Shown in pieces: positions 11,801 through 23,615 of a DNA stretch of 64,000 bases. This DNA comes from Drosophila persimilis (Eukaryota; Arthropoda; Insecta; Diptera; Drosophilidae). The first letter of the stretch is position 1; each line of letters opens with the position of its first letter. The notes beneath the pieces were generated by a model. It saw nothing but the letters and a program-made list of their open reading frames with translations, was not told where the DNA came from and made no database searches. The position numbers and the translations under genes are program-made. The stretch spans positions 16,988,001 to 17,052,000 of the forward strand of contig NW_020825288.1 in the NCBI RefSeq assembly GCF_003286085.1. The letters run 5' to 3'.

Positions 11801-14800
11801 ATTGCACTGAAAGATGATGCCACATTAGTGGGGATCTAGGAAAAATGTCTCTCTAATACTTACTCCACTCCATTGGGAGATAATCCAGTCAACACCCTCG
11901 CAAGGGGTCAGAAGGCAGGTCTTCTCCACCTCTGGCTTATCCTCCACACAGTCCTCGTCGGGGAGGACACGCTTCTTTCCGTTCTCCTTGATGAAGCAGG
12001 TGGCCTTGCGGGTCTGCTTGCCCTCGCCGCACAATTTGTCGCAGGGTGTCCAGGGACCCAAGTGGTACTTCGGGCAGTTCTTGACATCCCGATTACATTC
12101 CTGGGCAGTGGCAGGCTTGTTGCCAACCTCCTTCAGGCACACTGCATCGTCCTCAACCGTATGTTCGCTAAAAGATAAATCTCTATTAGGATTGATCCTT
12201 CGGTTAATGATCAGCTGAGTCTTACCCATCGGAGGAGATTCGTTCGCAGGTGACGGTACGATTTTGAAAGCCATCAGAGCCGCAGCCCTTGGAGCACTTG
12301 CTCCACTCGCCCTCCACCCAGTGTGGGGCACAAGGCTCTGTGCCGCAGGCCTGCTCTTCAGCGGGCTTGGATTCCTTCTCGCAGAGAGCCGCATCGACCT
12401 CCTGGAGGTTGACGCGGTTGTTGCACGTGATCTTGCGCGACTGAGTGCCGCCACCGCAGGAGGCGCTGCACGGACCGAACTCGCGATGCGTCCACGTGTG
12501 GGTGTCCGGCTGGCTGTGGCTCAGGGACTCGGGAATGCTGTACTCGTAGTCGATGCTCACGTTCTTCTCCTGCACCAGCATCACGATGAAGATGCTCTCG
12601 GAGATGGGGCCGGGGCAGGTCAACTGATCGGGGGCGGCAAATCCCATGGGCTTGCGCTGGTAGTTCCACCACGAATCCGCATAGAACATGGGGCGGGGGA
12701 AGTCGATGCGCCAGTTGCCATTCAGATGGTAGTGGCCCGACAGGTTGCGGCAGGCCAGATAGTTGTTCGACGGCGCAGTTTCCAGGATTTTAATGTTGGT
12801 GGCGCCCTGGGGCACGAGCAACAGATCGTTGTAGCCGGGGGCCAGATCACTGGAACTGTAGGTATTGTGGATGGTCTTGCAGGTGCTGCCGTCGCCGCCG
12901 CACTTGCGGCACTTGTCCTCCTTGGCATCGCTGCCCAGCATCATGTCGCAGCCCACGGGCATGCACTGTCCGTTGACGCACACGTCGTTGTCCTTGTCGT
13001 TGCAACGGGTGCCGTCGACGACCTTCTCCTTCTGGCGATAGTAGAAGCGCTCGCCCTTGGGCATGCAGTTCAGCTCGCACGGATTCGGGGCACCCAAGTA
13101 GGGCACCCACTCATACATGACTCCGTCGAACCTCTGGTCGTCGAAGCGCGAGCACTGCAGGGCCCTGAAGTCGGGATCCTCCTCCGGACAGTCCTGCGTG
13201 TTGCACGAATAGTAGCGACGATTGCCGCCGCTGCACTCTGCCTCGCCATTGTAGCTGATGGATTAGGGACTAGCTCGGAAAAGGGATTCTATAGGATCTG
13301 CGGGGCTTTCTACTCACTCTCGGCGCAGGCATTCGCGCGTCTGGTAGGACACACCGCCTCCACATGTTCGGGAGCAGTCCGACGGCGAGCTCCATTCCGT
13401 CCACTCATTGGGATCGTCGCCCTCTCCGCCGGGCGTCACGGAACTCTCCGGCAAATACATATTCGCGCCATATTGTCTTTTTTGTCTCAGTCCGGGCTGT
13501 GAATGGGGCGTTCAGTGAATGGGATCAGGGAAAGACCTTTAGGGAATCGTTGGGGCTATACTTACAAATCTACTCTGGGAGTCGGGTATGCCAGCCAGTA
13601 CAATGAATGCTATCAAGGCAGTTGTACTGAAATGAGCAAAGTGGAAATCGATTTAATTAAACGCCACTCAAAGACATAACCTCGCCCAATAACAGAGAGC
13701 CAATACTAGGTTCCATTCATTAAACCCAACGACACTGCGTCACGTGTTGACTTGTTGCAAATATTTGTTGACTTTGCCGCATGCTTGGACATCTACAGAC
13801 TCATTAAAGAAGAAGCAACAGGCGGAAAGGGATTGTGGACAGTGGACTGTGTGGACTGTGGGTTGGGGACTTTCTCAAAGGGAGACCACACCACACCACA
13901 CCAGGCCGGAGCACGTCCAGCGAAGGGGCACAAATAAACTTTTGTGGGGCTTCGGCTTCCCAGCGACAAAAGGCAACATGATGAACTTGTTTATGCTCTC
14001 TCTGGCCAGAGCAAGCAAACATTGAACTTGTTTTTGCCACAAAAATGCAGAAGAGTGTGGGGTGCGAGTGTAGTCAGCAGGTCACTGGATAGCGGGGGGT
14101 TGGCAGGGGTAAGGGGGAACAGAATATCGCAAGACTTGGTCAAGTAAAATTTGCAATTTCTTCGGTAACAATTTTTTATTATGCGCCGGGGCGACCATAA
14201 ATATGCAATGCCACATAAACAAGACATAATTTAGCAGCACTTCCTGCCGATTTGCCAAAAAAAAGCAAATACGAAAAATGGAGGAGCAGGAAAGCAGAGG
14301 AAAGGAAAAGAACAGGCAAATAATAAGTACCACGCCGGAGAATATATGATTATGCCGCAGACAGGGTGACGCCGCAGCAGCAGCAGCAGAGGCAGCCGCA
14401 GTGGCAGTGGCAGCCGAGGCCAAGGAGGACGACACGCCCGAGGACAAGTTGCGTGAATATGTCAAAAGCGTTCAATGTTGCACAGGCAACGCTTGCCTCG
14501 CTTGCCTTGCCCCATTGTTGGGGGCTTGCCAATTTAATTTCTGACGCTGCGTGCAAGGAGGAGAGCCTTCGTTTTGTTACGCTTGGACGCCTTCGACGGA
14601 TGGCGCTTGCTCCTTCCGTCCTGGTGCATGGTGCCTGGTGCCTGGTGCCTGGTCCTTGGTGGCACAGCAGGCGTGCTGCTTATGACAGCAGCCGGAGTCA
14701 GGGGCAGGACGCCAAGTGTGGCCATAATTTTTATGCTTCTGTGTTGGCATTTTAATGCAATTTGAGCGCATTTCCCTTTTGAAACCAATGCCAGGACACC

Positions 14801-17800
14801 TATTGCTTTGGCAAGGACCAGGACCAGGACAACGGCAAAGGCAAAGGCAACGGCAACGGCAAACGGCACACAGCACACATTTCACAGTCCATTGAGCTCG
14901 CCCTGAACGTGGAGCGCTGGAGGCGGCGTCACCCAGACGCCTCCCATGGCATTGCGTCATAGAAACAGGATATGCCACTGCTACCTACCGACCAGGACCA
15001 GGACCAGGACCAGGACCAGGACCACGGCCGGGACAAACTCCAAAAGAAGCGCTATTAATTGGGCAGTTCCCCTGAAAGCAGAAGCCAGCAGCCAGAAATC
15101 TGCTGAGACGGCAGAAACCACAAAATCAGTTCATGATTTCGTTGTTGTACGCGACGGCGGCTGCTGATTACGCAAAATCCTCCTCCATCTTCTACATCCT
15201 CTTGCTCCCAGAACAAGGGAGTCGAGGGAAAAACATTGTTATTGCCACATGTGGCGGATGCCACGTGACACGAGCATAAACAGTTGGCACAATCGTCAAA
15301 TAAGTTACACATGTCATGTAAACCCCCGACAGAAGCCAAAGTCCCGGCCACAGGCCACAATCCACAGCCAGCCCCCACATAAATGTCAAACAAACAGAGG
15401 AAATGCTAAATTCGGCGGAAATTTTACAATAACACGAGTACAAGATATACTTGTACTTGTACTTGTTTTGCCCTGCCCCACTGCCCCCCAGACATTGAAC
15501 AATAAATAGTTCTTTGCACTGCAGGTAACAAAGCACTGCCCTGGCTCTGACCTGTTTTCGGCCTGAATGAAAAGGATTTTGCCCGCTAATAGCCAAGATC
15601 AAAGCAGCAGTCGAAGCGGGCCAATTAACAGGCAGGGCAACTCGCAGAGTTTCTGGCCAGAAATAGGGCCGCTTAAGCCCCCTCACAATAGCCATCCATT
15701 GTTCATTGTACTGCGGCCGCAAAATGGCATCGGGATGGGAGGAGCAGCATCAATAAGTGCTGATAATAGTTTAAATGGGAATCGGGGCATAGACTTAGGG
15801 AGGAGCATGCGGCGAAAGCTCTGCCCTTTTTTTTTAGATCAGACTCCAGCTGGAATCATGATTTCGCGTCTAATCATAGTCATTTGGCCATCTTAAAAGG
15901 AGCTACAAATAAGATTTTAAATTGATTGAAAGGAGTCTCTCAAGCTAGTTTTATTTTCTAGATTTCAGAACTCGTTCCCACAGAGCATGTACTTCTTGAA
16001 TCACTTACATCCCGAAGTAAGTAGAAACCAAATCAGGCCACAGAAACACCCCCCGTTCTCATAAGTAGCTCAAAGATATTTTTTTATATACACTTCACAT
16101 CCATTCCATAGATATTCACGATCGTTTAATTGTTGGTAAATGCCTGGGAGGCAGGCAACAAGTGCATCTGGGGATGGAATGCTACAATGGCCATCATAAA
16201 TAAAGCGCCTGCTAATGAGCCGCAAGAATAGCACTGGCTGGCGGCACTTACTCCACAAGTGCGTGCACTTAGCCGCCAATCTCAAGAACGAAAACAAATT
16301 ACATTTAATTTCATGGCAAACAATAAAGGAATCCCAAAAAAGTAGAAGACCCCCAAAAACCAACGGAAAGATACGAGTGTGGTGAGTGGCGAGTAGTTCG
16401 AAATCTAAACAATTGTTGCTACCAAGAACAAATAAATTCGAAGCAGATTTCACACCTGTACAGGTCCCAGTGGCGTTTGATTTTGTTTAGATGACTCATA
16501 GTCGAGGTCGAGGCAGTCAAATGAGGCAACCACCAGAACAACCACTCCGGAAACCACTTCACCAACCACTCCACCACCCACTTGGAAGCAGCAGCAGCCC
16601 CCAGAAGAAGGAGCGATGATTCTTGCCGCGGTTTCCCATGCCAATTGATTGGGGAGGCACACAAGTATGCACCACATCCACATCCTCCTATCCGCCGCCT
16701 TTGTCTGTGTCTGTGTCTGTGTGGATGAAGCCAATCGAATAGTGAGGCATGCAACATTGCTGTGTACCATGAAGATGGCACAGCTGCCTCTGCCTCCGCC
16801 ACTGCCTCCGCCACTGCCTCTGCCACTGTTCCCGGGGCCTTTGATGAAGATGGAATGCCCATGGCCCCCAGTTGCCAGCTGCAATCATTTGACTTCTGCC
16901 TGGCCCCTTTCGCTTGTTTTTATTTTCTTCTGTTTTATGTTGATTGTAAAAAAGGGAGCAAGCAACACTGGAATTTTTGTTGCAACAACTGATTTAATTG
17001 CAACCAAACCAAAGTGCAGCCAAAGGCAAGGCTCTGAAATGGCACTGCCTGATGAAATGCGTGCTTCCATTGCAGATCACTCCACTCTTAGAGGATATAC
17101 TTATGCCCACCCTGTATCCTTAAGTACTCGTAATCAGCTTCATTAGTTTGAGGAGGCAGGTTCCAATTGCACTCAGTCTATTCACATTTTATTTGGCCAC
17201 AAAGCATCAGCCAGCAATTAGACGAAGATCCACCTCATTAGTTCAAAGGATACCCAAATACGTGGCTGTGTGTTGCATGCTCCTGCATGCCACTCAAACA
17301 CACACACGGCGCACTCATGACACACACGGCACACGCACACAATCACACATTTGTTCAAATACAATTACATAGTCATACAATTATCGCAAGACAAACATAG
17401 ACTAATGCAAAACGCCAAATTGTGGCTGAGGTGTGGCCAGGTAAATGCTGTTGCTGATGCTGCTGCCTCTGATGCTCCTGCCTCTGCCTCTGCCTCTGGC
17501 TCTGCCTCTGCTGCTCTTGATGATGACTCTATGAAGATGCGGGCTGCCAGAGGCTTGGGCGGAGGAGGAGGAGGTGGGGCCGGCACGACGACATTTGTTG
17601 CAACGGAAGTAAATGTTTGCATTGTTGAAATTTTAATTGCATTTGCATAAAGCAACGCACACACAGACATATCTATGCCTCTGCCACTCTGGCACTCCGT
17701 TGCTCCGTTGCTATTGCACTTGGTTGCGCCCTTGCCTGCATCCTATGCTGCTCCTGCAGCCATTTTGACTGGCAGCCAAACAGTTGCCACACAGAGCCAG

Positions 17801-19430
17801 ACCTAGACCCGGACCCGGCCAAGCAATTATCAATTTCAAAATTAATTTAACTTAATTGAGTAGTGAAAATAATAAACATACGCACGCCCGTGCCTTTGCC
17901 CCGAAGTGTTTACACCGAGAGTACTGACTGAGATTATGCAACAGAACAGTCTCTTCCTGCCCATCTCTGTGGCCCTACAAAGTGGCAGCTTTTGGGGCTA
18001 AAAGGCACTTCAACAACTGCCATGCGACCGACAGTGCCAGGCAGCAACAAAGTGTGCACAAATGCCTAATGAAATATTTGTCACGCGTTTGGACAAATGA
18101 GCAAACAGAATGCCCTGTTAAGCGCAGCGAGAGAGAGTGAGAGAGTCGGTCCCAGAAAGGGAAAGACCCAGACCGACTGTGTGAAGATTTTCCTCGGTTT
18201 CACTTTGCTTCTGGAGCCCCCGCCCCGTCAAACAACTTACTGACCCATAAATTTCACTCACTGACAAAATGTTCGACTTGTAAACAAATTTTTTATGGCA
18301 AATGTTGCACCAGCCACTTGAAGTGCAACATGCGACTGCCACAAGTGCATCCGCACAGTGCCAGGCAGCTAATTAGAGGCATCATAATGCCGCTGTCGCG
18401 ACAGTGCTCCCTCCCCCCCTGGCCACACCACACCCTCTGTCGATCCCAGCCAAAAGACCCCCCGGATAAACATTGGCAATTTTCTATTTGCCCAACTCAT
18501 TCGGTTCGAGATTGCAACAAGCTGCTTGACTCCCTCAAGCACGTATATGTACGTATATTCACTTATAGCTAATAGCACTCGAGAGAGGGCGGAGGGAGAG
18601 CATTGGAGCAGGGGAGAAGGAGAGCAAAGCAGGGGAACTTTGAACCCACCACAAATTCGAGTAGGAGTATGAGGAGGGATTCATCAGGTCACTGTATAAA
18701 CATTTTCGCGACCATTCATGATAAAATAAAAATGAAAAAAAAAATTCAAAAGAAATTAGCGCACAGGATGCCCCCATGATCTGGCATATTTCAGCACATA
18801 ATTAGCGCAAACTAGCATTCAGTTCGCATAGAAAAAAACGCCAAGAAGTATTCCCAAACAAATGGTATTCTGGGAATTGAACTATTTATAGGAATTAAAT
18901 TATGCTTGCCCATTATTTATGCGCTGCTAATTGAATACAGGAATTTATACTCTTATATGTACAATGCAATGAAGTGAATAATGTACGGGGCGGATTGAGG
19001 GAGTAAAACTTATTAATCTTCGCATTAAAAACATAATTATTCCAGAAGGCACTCAACAGCAACCTACTGCCTGACGAAATAAGTCTATATTTAGAGCAAA
19101 CAAAAACCAACTCCGCTGCCTGACGCACACAAATTTCAGTTATTTATAATAGCCTTCAAATGAAATGTTAGCCAAGCCAATTGCGTTAAATTTTATCATG
19201 CCAGCAGCTAACTGGCAGGTAAAATGTAGAGCAGACATTGATTTATAGCGCAATTACGGATTCCCTGGCATTGTTTCCACTGAGTACTCTTCAGTACTCT
19301 TTTCAGTTGTGGCAGTCGCTTCTTTCGAATTCCTCTTGGACAGCAATTGAAGGTGGAGGCTATTGCAGGCTGAGGATGCTGAGGATGCTGAGGATGCTGA
19401 GGATGCTGGAGAGAGGTCGTCCAGTCACCC

Positions 19431-19464
<34 letters not shown>

Positions 19465-22400
19465 ACCCTATAACGGGCATCAATTCGGTCTCCAATCGGT
19501 TCATTTTCTGTCATCGAGATGCACATCACGTCCTCTCAAGAGCCAGAACCGATCGTCGCTTGTCGTCAGTCAAAACATTTTTATGGGTTTTATTTTTCGG
19601 GTTATTCTGCTTTGGCCTGCTCTCAACGCTGGCGGCAAATGTTTCACTTGTTGCTGCTGCCGCTGCCGCCGCCGCCACTGCTGCACGAATGTCTCGCACT
19701 CCAATTCTCCAACTCTCCTTCTCCCTGCCACAGCGAGAACAGCGAGTTTTTAGGAACATTTTGCTGCATGTGACGCATCGTTTGTTGGGACCGTGGTCCC
19801 CTCGCTCCTCCTACTCCTGCTCCTGCTCCTACTCCTCGTTCCTGAATCTACTGAAATTTTGGATATTTTTGCAGTCTTGGGTGTATCTTTTTTTGGCCTG
19901 CTTATACACTGTGCCCCTGCAATTTTTCGGCGGCATATTTTGGGGCATCCTTTTTATCTTCCGCGTTGCAGCGTACGTCGACCCCGTCTGAGGCGACTAT
20001 CGAATTAATTGTCTGTGTGCTTGTGCGTGTGTACAGTGCATGAGGATCTGTGTGTGTGTGTGTGTGTGTGTGTGGGGTAAATATTAACATTAAAATATTT
20101 GCCACCGACACCATGCGGCTGGCATTTGATTTAGAGCTGCTCTAGGGAATAATTAAACGCTGCCATGTCGGCAGTCTTTTGTTAATTAAGCATAAAACAT
20201 TAAGTCATGGGAAAACGATCTGCAGATCTCCAGATCTGGATCTGAAGAACTCCTGATCCCCATGGAGCGCTGTCGCAATTATCCAGCATACCATGGGGGG
20301 GCCCCACCATGCAGCACATGTTGCAAATGCAGCATGCACCATTGCCGCGATGAACTTGGGAGGTAATTGAGCCATGGAATGAGCAGGGGTCGGGGAAGGA
20401 CTGCAACGCACTCGTACTCGTAGTCGCACAAGGCGTGCCGTTTGTTGAATCATAATTTGCTACTCATTTGCCGCATCATTCGATATTCCAATGAAATCAA
20501 ATCCATTCCATCTGCAGACGCGTTTCCGGAGGCGGACTTCCCCCGAGAATCCCCAGAAGCACCCAGAGGCACCACTCACATATTAGATCAGCGTTTGGCT
20601 ATCTCTGATTTATTTATAGCAATTAAGGATCAATTATGCAATCTAAGTGCAAACACGAGCGAATGATTGGACGTGTTTTTACGGGGTTTTGGAAGGTCTT
20701 CTTTCAAAGCAACCACTGGGGGTCTGCGTGTATCATTTTCAAAGCATAAATTTCGAAAAATTTACTGTTTATAGAAACAGTACGGCAGGGGTATACGTAT
20801 ACGCACACAGATCACCACTCAATAAACAATTTGGAATAGCAACAGCAACTATGTACATGTGTACATGTATGTACAACTATGTATCTAGGTGTTGCAGCAT
20901 TTTCCTGTTGATTCTATTCCTCCGATTCTCCGTTTGTTATTATTGCTGCTGGTCAAAATTTAGTGGTTTCCGCGGAATATTATTCTTCAAACATAACAAA
21001 CAAAGTGTTGGGAAATCTATCAGATACATAGTTGGAAATGTACATAAAAAATAGGAAATATCTCTAAATATATACAAATGGGAGGAGTACTCATGCAAAT
21101 TCCCCCGAAGTGACTACTGACTAAGCACAAATGCCTTAGCTACTCGCAGATTCTGGAAAAATTCTTCTGAAGTATTCCTTTCCAGATCTTTGCATCGTGT
21201 GAGACTCTGGAGCTCTGAAGTTCAAAGACGTCACGAGTCACAAATTTTCGCTTAATGTAAAGAGTTTATTCGGCCACTTAATGGCCACACACAGAGCCCG
21301 AGACAGAGACATACACTCAGATACAGAGTTACTGATTTACCGAGTGCGTTAAAACGTTTAGTTTGTACCATTAAACTAGAGACATAATGGTGTGTATAGT
21401 GTGTATCTCTCTTTGAGTGTTGACCCGCCTGGGCCCTGGGGTCTGGGCTAGCCGGCTGATCAGATCACCTACATACTCGCACATACATAGATGGGGAATG
21501 CTGCTTTCAAGACTCAAGATTCTCAATTGATTTTCTTTATCATCGAACACAATTGTCAAGTTCTCGAGAATTTTTCCATTATATCCGAAAACTACAAAGC
21601 CTTGAGAAAATGGTGAAAAATAATAAATAAATAATTTCCGGAGAATTTCCGATTAAATCGCAGATAGCAGGCACATGTCCCCAAACCCAGACTAACGGGT
21701 CATGTGTTGGCCACATTTCGTGGCATGAGCATAGCCGTGGCAGCATCATCTTCAGAATCAGCTGAGGCCATAGATTCTTCTTGGCCTGCTCCGCGACTGC
21801 CGATTGCCGTTGACAACGGGGCCGGGACGGGCCATGCCGTGCCGTGCCGTACCGGGTAAAGAGATAGATTTTCGCTTTCAAGTGGTTGGGCACAGCATAG
21901 TTTTCGCGAAAAACTTTAAAAAACTTGACGAATGGATGCGCTAACTGCCAGTCGGCCAGATACTGCCCGAGGGAACAAGTTTCTGGGCTTTTATGTGTGG
22001 CTGTCGGTGTCGGTGTCGTCTTCGTTGTCGGCGGTGGCGGCGACGTCGGGCACCGGCAACTTTATGACTTTGGCCAAAAATAAAACGCACGCAATTCTTG
22101 CGGTCAACAGGCAACATCCAACATCCAACCCGGAGCAGCCTCTGCCTCTGTCTCTGCCTCAGACCCAGACTCAGATCATGCGAAAGATATGTCCAGCATG
22201 TGCGTGAGAGTCCGTACAACTGCCTCGTCAAGATCTTTAAAGGCATCTCTGCTGGGGGGTAAGGTGAGTGCCATCAACTTTGAACTGGCAGTGGCACTGC
22301 CCTGACCGACGTTGTCCATCTCTGCCCCTTCCGAATGTTTCACTTCATCGCCGTCAGTGGAGCCGCAATGGGGTATTTTTTTTTGGGTGGGGGGGGGGGG

Positions 22401-23615
22401 GGGGCGGGGGCGCACTTCAAAGCGCACGCACTTCACCTACGCTGGCACCCAATCCGAAGGCAACTCTTTGCATAAATATTTACATTTCCATTCGAAAATT
22501 TGATTTGGTTTCTTTTTCTCTGGGCTCCCTGGGTATTGTATTGTGTGTGGCGGAATCGCACACACATTTTTGGAAAGCCAACAAAGGCAGTGGAAAAATA
22601 AAAAAGGCCTGTCGTGATGGTACAGGTGAGGTAATGGCTTACTTTCTGGGGCACTGTTTGGCGGATGGGGAGGAGGGACTGGGGAGTGGGGAGGGCCACC
22701 GATCTGGCTGTTTGAAGTACATAATTCTGTAGCCGGAAATTGAGATATCTAAAAGGGGAATCGATCGACCTAATAATTACGGATTAAATTAGCTATAATA
22801 CAAAATCTCTTCGATTCCCTTGCGCTTTTAACTTTAAGCATACACGTATCCTTTGAATCCTTCAAATTTGATTATGCATAATTACGAAAAGTATCTCAAA
22901 ACAAAATAGCCACATAATTAGATACAAATTTTAAGCATAATTGCTAATTGGAAACATTTTAACAGGACCTGGACAATCTGCAATCAAGGCACACCACCCA
23001 TTAACCAAGAACAGGAATTGTGGGGCAGGGGGCAGGGGAGCGACAGAGAGAGGACTTCGAAAATGGTTTGAAAAATGTTGCAATTTTCATTAACAAACTT
23101 CAATTAAGTTGGCAATGCAATTTGGCATGCAAACAAAATGCTGGCCAGGATAATGGCAGACGCGTAGTGTCAATAACGGAGCGGAGCGCGCCTGTTGCAC
23201 AGCGAGCACGTAGCCCGGATGCTCGTACTGCTACACTCCCACACACTACATCCGCACATGTGGACAGGACAATCACTGGAGGAAAATGCCAAGGATAGAC
23301 GATGGGAAGAGCTGGGAGACCATCCAGCCAGCCAGGAGCCATGTCAAGTGTTTGCGCATGTAGTTCAAATGAAATTAAAATTCCAATTGACACAGTAATT
23401 TGCTAGCAACACAAAAGGAATCAATTTCGTGCCAAACACGACACACAGCTTGCCACTGTATCTGCCACTGCCGCTGCCACTACCACTGCCACAGTCACTG
23501 GTTACAATTGTATTAATCTGGCAGTGCCGTGCCGCATCTGGTAGAGTATTCCCATCCAAAAGATACATGTTTCATGTTTGTCTGATGCTTACCACAACCG
23601 CCTCGATAAATCCAT
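2817..23615 (-). CDS. Ppn: Papilin, secreted extracellular-matrix proteoglycan-like protein (complete)
   Basis: Coding exons in order: 23593-23615, 13566-13626, 13318-13496, 12226-13254, 11864-12167, 8212-11806, 7955-8134, 7453-7623, 6291-7348, 6048-6231, 5792-5992, 5532-5702, 4708-5276, 4493-4643, 3508-3936, 3224-3382, 3043-3159, 2817-2980. All frames close and give about 2,914 residues, close to the D. melanogaster protein as I remember it. Domains: signal peptide (starts MDLSRRLC, residues 1-26), a furin-like RQKR, TSP1 repeat, ADAMTS-type Cys-rich and spacer region, six more TSP1 repeats, Ser/Thr/acidic mucin-like region (about 700-1235) with EGSGDDE glycosaminoglycan-type sites, 12 GCCPD cassettes (about 1240-1600), 12 Kunitz domains (about 1612-2385), a WAP-like segment, three Ig C2 domains and a PLAC domain. 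Papilin lies in basement membranes and inhibits ADAMTS-type proteases. The donor at 7954 (GTTTGG) is weak, but the frame and a homologous K-E junction support it. Confidence 0.95.
5532..8567 (-). repeat. Ppn: Kunitz domain array of papilin (12 domains)
   Basis: Twelve copies of the Kunitz pattern (RWYYD/KWHFD ... [13 protein letters not shown] ... C) lie on seven exons. Exons 5532-5702, 5792-5992, 6048-6231, 7453-7623 and 7955-8134 carry one domain each, mostly with split-codon (1,2) boundaries on both sides, so domains can be gained or lost without frameshift. Exon 6291-7348 holds five domains without introns. The first two domains sit at the 3' end of the 3.6 kb exon. Confidence 0.9.
8590..9680 (-). 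repeat. Ppn: Papilin Cys-rich cassettes (12 x GCCPD-type)
   Basis: Twelve imperfect units of about 19-35 residues follow the pattern (F/Y/H)GCCPD...(K/R)GP...EGC, each with paired cysteines and a closing Cys. One unit reads FKCCED and another YGCCAD. This is the papilin cassette of the family, inside exon 8212-11806. Confidence 0.85.
9700..11290 (-). repeat. Ppn: Papilin Ser/Thr/Asp/Glu mucin-like low-complexity region
   Basis: About 530 residues are almost only S, T, D, E, G, A and V, with STD, STE and SSD repeats. EGSGDDE occurs near its start and fits glycosaminoglycan attachment. The biased codons create long spurious reading frames in other frames and on the + strand. Confidence 0.85.
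14991..15023. repeat. (ACCAGG)n hexanucleotide repeat
   Basis: Five perfect ACCAGG units and a partial sixth inside Ppn intron 1. Confidence 0.9.
19371..19406. repeat. (TGAGGATGC)4 nonanucleotide repeat
   Basis: Four perfect 9-base units in tandem in Ppn intron 1, 30 bases before a second, hexanucleotide repeat. Confidence 0.9.
19435..19464. repeat. (TCCCTG)5 hexanucleotide repeat
   Basis: Five units, nearly perfect, in Ppn intron 1. The minus (transcribed) strand carries GGGACA runs. Confidence 0.85.
20049..20074. repeat. (TG)13 microsatellite
   Basis: Perfect TG run of 26 bases in Ppn intron 1; likely polymorphic. Confidence 0.95.
22389..22404. repeat. Poly-G run (16 G)
   Basis: Sixteen consecutive G residues, preceded by GGGT and followed by CGGGGG, next to a T run. 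It could form a G-quadruplex and is a typical place for sequencing length error. Confidence 0.9.

Larger units (their letters stand above)
13627..23592 (-). other. Ppn: Ppn intron 1 (10 kb)
   Basis: A large first intron with no exon I can support. It holds many simple repeats (reported separately), dispersed CA-rich tracts and ordinary AT-rich fly intron sequence. In matrix genes such introns often contain enhancers; that is inference only. Confidence 0.7.
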
